From NCBI GenBank assembly GCA_028565635.1, contig JAOXYB010068168.1, positions 1 through 10,084 of the forward strand: a stretch of DNA of 10,084 nt, read 5' to 3'. Shown here one piece after another: positions 7,438 through 10,084 of the stretch. The translations under genes and the position numbers were made by a program. Each line of letters begins with the position of its first letter. Positions within the stretch are counted from its first letter, which is position 1. The DNA is from Phoronis ovalis. Taxonomy: Eukaryota > Phoronida > Phoronidae. Below the pieces are notes generated by a model. It was given only the letters and a program-made list of their open reading frames with translations, searched no databases and was not told where the DNA came from.

Positions 7438-8045
7438 TGAGGTCAAAAGGTCATTTAAAAGTCAAAGTTTAAAATAGTTCAAAACGTCCAACTATGACGT
7501 TATCAGGTTATCAGACAGATGTCATTTTGATGGCCTTTGAGGCTATCTAGGTGCCAAAAGGTCATATAATATGTAATCTATGAAGGGAATATGATGAAAC
7601 TCGAGAACGGTTGGTCATGCAGGCCAGGGTGGGAATAGTTGACATAGAGGTTTGAGGTCTCCAAATTGCGTAATACCTTCAAGAATGAGGTTCCCGTGTC
7701 ATTTAGAAGACTTTGAGATCAAAAGACCCTGAAAAATTTGAAATTGTTTTAAAATTAACTACTATGTTTTTTTTCTTATTTGCTCAGTTGTTTATCTGTT
7801 TGGTATTGTCAGTAATATTTAGGGGGTGAATTGATTTTCCAAACTTTTGTTACAATTATTTTCAGGTAACCTTAACATGATTACAAATTAGCACAGTCAT
7901 ACACATACACCGCGTGTCAACAAAGGAATAACTGCATCCATTAGTGTTCTCGAGAAGGGTGGGGACAAGGTGGGTTTATTCAGACTGGTAAAAGTGCAAA
8001 CTGCGCATGCAGCAATCCTATATGTTTGCTAAAGACTATATCTAG
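7438..8045 (+). mobile_element. Decayed plus-strand copy of the Helitron-like family
   Basis: It starts with TTGAGGTCAAAAGGTCATTTA and contains GTCATTTTGATGGCCTTTGAGG, CCAAAAGGTCATA and GTTGACATAGAGGT, words shared with 6530-6580 and 1320-1365. It ends in a degraded terminus (TGTTTGCTAAAGA, then CTAG at 8042-8045, then T). The middle, about 7745-7960, does not match other copies and may be an insertion or simply diverged. Confidence 0.6.
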
Positions 8046-8893
8046 TGGTTATTACTATTTAAGTTGTACTGATTTAATGTCGTTGGCAGCCCAGTAGAGT
8101 TCATATGTTATACTTGGAATGTTATTCGATTTGATAACTATCCATCAGAAATATATTGTACTGTTATTATTCGCAGCCAGAAAAGTAGATTTTATATTGT
8201 AAATACTTGTCATACCGTTTATGATAGAAACAGATTAATAAAATAGTAATAGGAATTGTAGATAATGTACTTTACCACTTAATTGCTCTGTAACTCTAAT
8301 CTCCGTGTCAGTAAAAATATTAAAATATCTTTAGCGGCTGTCAAAAAATTCAGGGATCATATTCGTTCATCCTTTGAAAAACTAGAGGCGCGCGGCGCCG
8401 TTATTTTTCCGAATTTATTTTATATGCAGCTTTTAATTTACTTCTTGTTAGATTACTGTCACTCTGCCAAGGTTTCATGGAAGAATAAGACAATAAATTA
8501 TTAGAGTTTCATTACCAATACCTTGCCTTTTGTAAATTGTTCTAAAATATTTATTTATGGACTTTTAATGAAAGATTGCAGGTGGCAAACTAATTCCGCG
8601 AATTAAATGTTTTAACACTAACTCAGACATGTTTTATATATATATTAGGACTGACTTGTACAGAATCTCGGGGGGGATAATTGTCGAAACTATTGGTAGG
8701 GGTGTGAGGCCCAGTGTAAAAAAACCTGACCCTGTGGAAAGTAATTATAACTGTCACTAAAATTATACCCTGTGCTAAATGAAAAAAACAGGAAATATGA
8801 TTTTTTGTAAATAATTCATCCGAAATGTTTAATCTATGCCAAATAACTGTACAAAATGCATCCCGTGGTAGATAAATATGTGAACATATAGGA
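8046..8893. other. Unassigned AT-rich stretch
   Basis: No gene or family repeat was recognised in about 850 bp. An open frame at 8283-8504 begins at TTG, is short and has no recognisable motif. A compact GC patch (GGCGCGCGGCGCC, about 8388-8400) and a G7 run near 8670 interrupt otherwise AT-rich DNA. Confidence 0.55.
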
Positions 8894-8988
8894 ATATATA
8901 TGTATGTATGTGTGTATGTGTGTGTGTATGTGTGTATGTGTGTATGTGTGTGTGTGTGTGTGTGTGTATGTGTGTGTGTGTGTGTGTA
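8894..8988. repeat. Compound TG/TATG microsatellite
   Basis: ATATATATGTATGTATG passes into TGTGTATG and TGTGTGTG blocks, with tracts of at least 8 uninterrupted TG units near 8946-8967 and 8970-8987. Alternating purine-pyrimidine runs of this kind can adopt Z-DNA. The TATG interruptions suggest an old, partly degenerate repeat. Confidence 0.95.
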
Positions 8989-9026
8989 GGTGACGTGACA
9001 CAAGGGGTAGAAAATCTGCATCTCAA

Positions 9027-9124
9027 GTCTTCATGGCCCAGTGGTTAATACATTTGACAATGAATTGCCATCAGGTATCCAACGCAGGTTCGTATCGCGC
9101 CGGGAACATTATACAGTAGTAGTA

Positions 9125-9156
<32 letters not shown>
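9027..9156 (+). mobile_element. tRNA-derived SINE with AGT/AAT tail
   Basis: The head looks like a tRNA: a perfect polymerase III A box TGGCCCAGTGG (9034-9044), D-loop-like AGTGGTTA, and a B box GGTTCGTATC (9087-9096) spaced 53 bp from the A box start, as in tRNA genes. The acceptor arms do not pair and the T stem is broken, so it is not a working tRNA. A short body leads straight into a simple-repeat tail, which is typical of SINEs. No clear target-site duplication was found, and no partner LINE could be identified from the 3' end. Confidence 0.72.
9115..9156. repeat. (AGT)4(AAT)10 microsatellite
   Basis: Four AGT units (9115-9126) are followed by ten AAT units (9127-9156). This is most simply the 3' tail of the preceding SINE. 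Confidence 0.92.
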
Positions 9157-10084
9157 TTGTAAGTACTTCTCTTGTAGATTGCAGATAGAGAGAAGATAGA
9201 TATCTCTATACTAAATGTACCACGAACTTCAAAAATAAAAAAGGAGAAGGTGCATTTTTTGATTTCGAAATCGGCCCAGTATTTTTAAAGAATGCTATTT
9301 TGACGTGGCCGCAATTTTGGATTAAAGATGGCCGCCAACCTTCATAACAAATCATTTTCCCGTTCAGATTCATATAAACGTTTAAATCTGACCAGTGCTT
9401 TCTGAGGAAGGATTCGAACAAAATTTGCTAAAGAAAAAAATGAGTCGATTCAAGAACAATATGTCTTCCAACTTCGTTGTTGGAAACCATAAAGAAACGT
9501 TCGCGTAACGACCCAGGAAAATGGCCGACCATTATCCATAGTTGTATGGTGTGAAGTTTGATTTAAAAAGATTATTTCTTTGTAATGTCACAAAATCAAA
9601 AAAATACACCTTAGTCAAACTAAATACTTTTCACTGTACGTCCTTGCAATTAATCTACTAGATACTTCCAAATGTTAAGCTAGCATCTGTTGACAAGTAC
9701 ATCGTAGTTAACCAGATGTACTGAAAGTAACGTGTTTCAGTGGGACGTTTTAATTCGCTATAATAAGATTGGGGATCAACAAACTTTTAAATATACGAAC
9801 CATAAGTTACATATAGCGAAGGTGTACCTTTATGGTAGTTTTTGGTATTTATTTAGTAACAGTTATCCAAATCTCATGGCTATAACTTTTGTTACCTCCA
9901 CTGCTTGTGATGATCAAAATGGCTTAATTAATAATACTATACAAACGACTGCTTCATCGCTTTTCATGCAACTACGTACACACTGGTAGGTAACACGTGA
10001 CCAATGGAATGCATAACCAGAACTTTTGGGGCGGCCATTTTGTTCTCGCTTCGATACAAAAAACTGTTCGTATCTCCAAATATA
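9157..10084. other. Unassigned stretch with recurring ATGGCCG motifs
   Basis: No gene was recognised. Short open frames at 9206-9421 (minus) and 9732-9989 (plus, starting at GTG) show no known motif. The word AAGATGGCCGCC occurs near 9326-9337, AAAATGGCCGACC near 9518-9530, and the reverse form GCGGCCATTTTG near 10031-10042, suggesting a dispersed repeat of unknown type. Confidence 0.5.

Noticed and set aside
8283-8504. 73-codon open frame on the plus strand
   Set aside because: Begins at TTG rather than ATG and has no recognisable domain. An exon could not be excluded but is not supported.
8623-9026. Overlapping minus-strand frames rich in Thr-His repeats
   Set aside because: The repeats are just the TG/TATG microsatellite read as codons.
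9027-9108. Functional tRNA gene
   Set aside because: The A and B boxes are present, but the acceptor ends do not pair and the T stem has mismatches; the simple-repeat tail fits a SINE better.
9408-9418. Minus-strand B box (GTTCGAATCC)
   Set aside because: No A box or tRNA-like stems were found at the right distance upstream on that strand.
9206-9421. 71-codon open frame on the minus strand
   Set aside because: No recognisable motif, and it overlaps the ATGGCCG-motif region that looks like non-coding repeat.
9732-9989. 85-codon open frame on the plus strand
   Set aside because: Begins at GTG, has no known domain, and no conserved pattern could be identified. A partial exon or transposon relic remains possible.

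Overview
The window reads as non-coding, AT-rich nuclear DNA of an animal, probably a marine invertebrate. A mollusc or other lophotrochozoan is a guess from repeat style, not a proven placement. No stretch has a recognisable protein domain, no bacterial-type gene or operon is present, and the open frames are short and mostly fall inside repeats. What can be identified is almost all repetitive: several copies of a non-autonomous Helitron-like transposon, a tRNA-derived SINE, microsatellites, and an unusual 7-bp-register tandem array.

Layout. 1-145 is a tandem array whose units are all multiples of 7 bp. 222-1560 is a 5'-truncated Helitron-like copy split by a second, complete copy (311-1103), so two rounds of insertion are visible. 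1561-2105 has nothing recognisable. 2106-2323 is a 3'-end fragment of the same family. 2476-2512 is a G-quadruplex-type (GGGTT)n block followed by an imperfect direct repeat. 2878-2902 is a perfect AT-only palindrome. About 3200-3480 is probably an old minus-strand remnant. 3493-4614 is a complete minus-strand copy carrying about three tandem 256-268 bp internal units. 4615-6168 is unassigned. 6169-6907 is another complete plus-strand copy, followed at once by a 9-bp-arm hairpin. About 7296-7437 (minus) and 7438-8045 (plus) are two decayed fragments lying head to head. 8046-8893 is unassigned. 8894-8988 is a TG/TATG microsatellite, 9027-9156 a SINE with an AGT/AAT tail, and 9157-10084 is unassigned apart from recurring ATGGCCG motifs.

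The Helitron call rests on repeated 3' termini: a GCCTTT-GCTA-AAAGGC hairpin, a 4-nt spacer, then CTAG followed by T. It is also supported by A^T insertion junctions, absence of target duplication, and one nested insertion whose empty site can be read from another copy in the window. The copies are saturated with the hexamer AGGTCA, more than forty occurrences on both strands counted by eye against about five expected by chance. Many are spaced as DR1, DR2 or DR3 direct repeats, the pattern bound by nuclear receptors. No transposase (Rep/helicase) is encoded here, so the copies would depend on an autonomous relative elsewhere.
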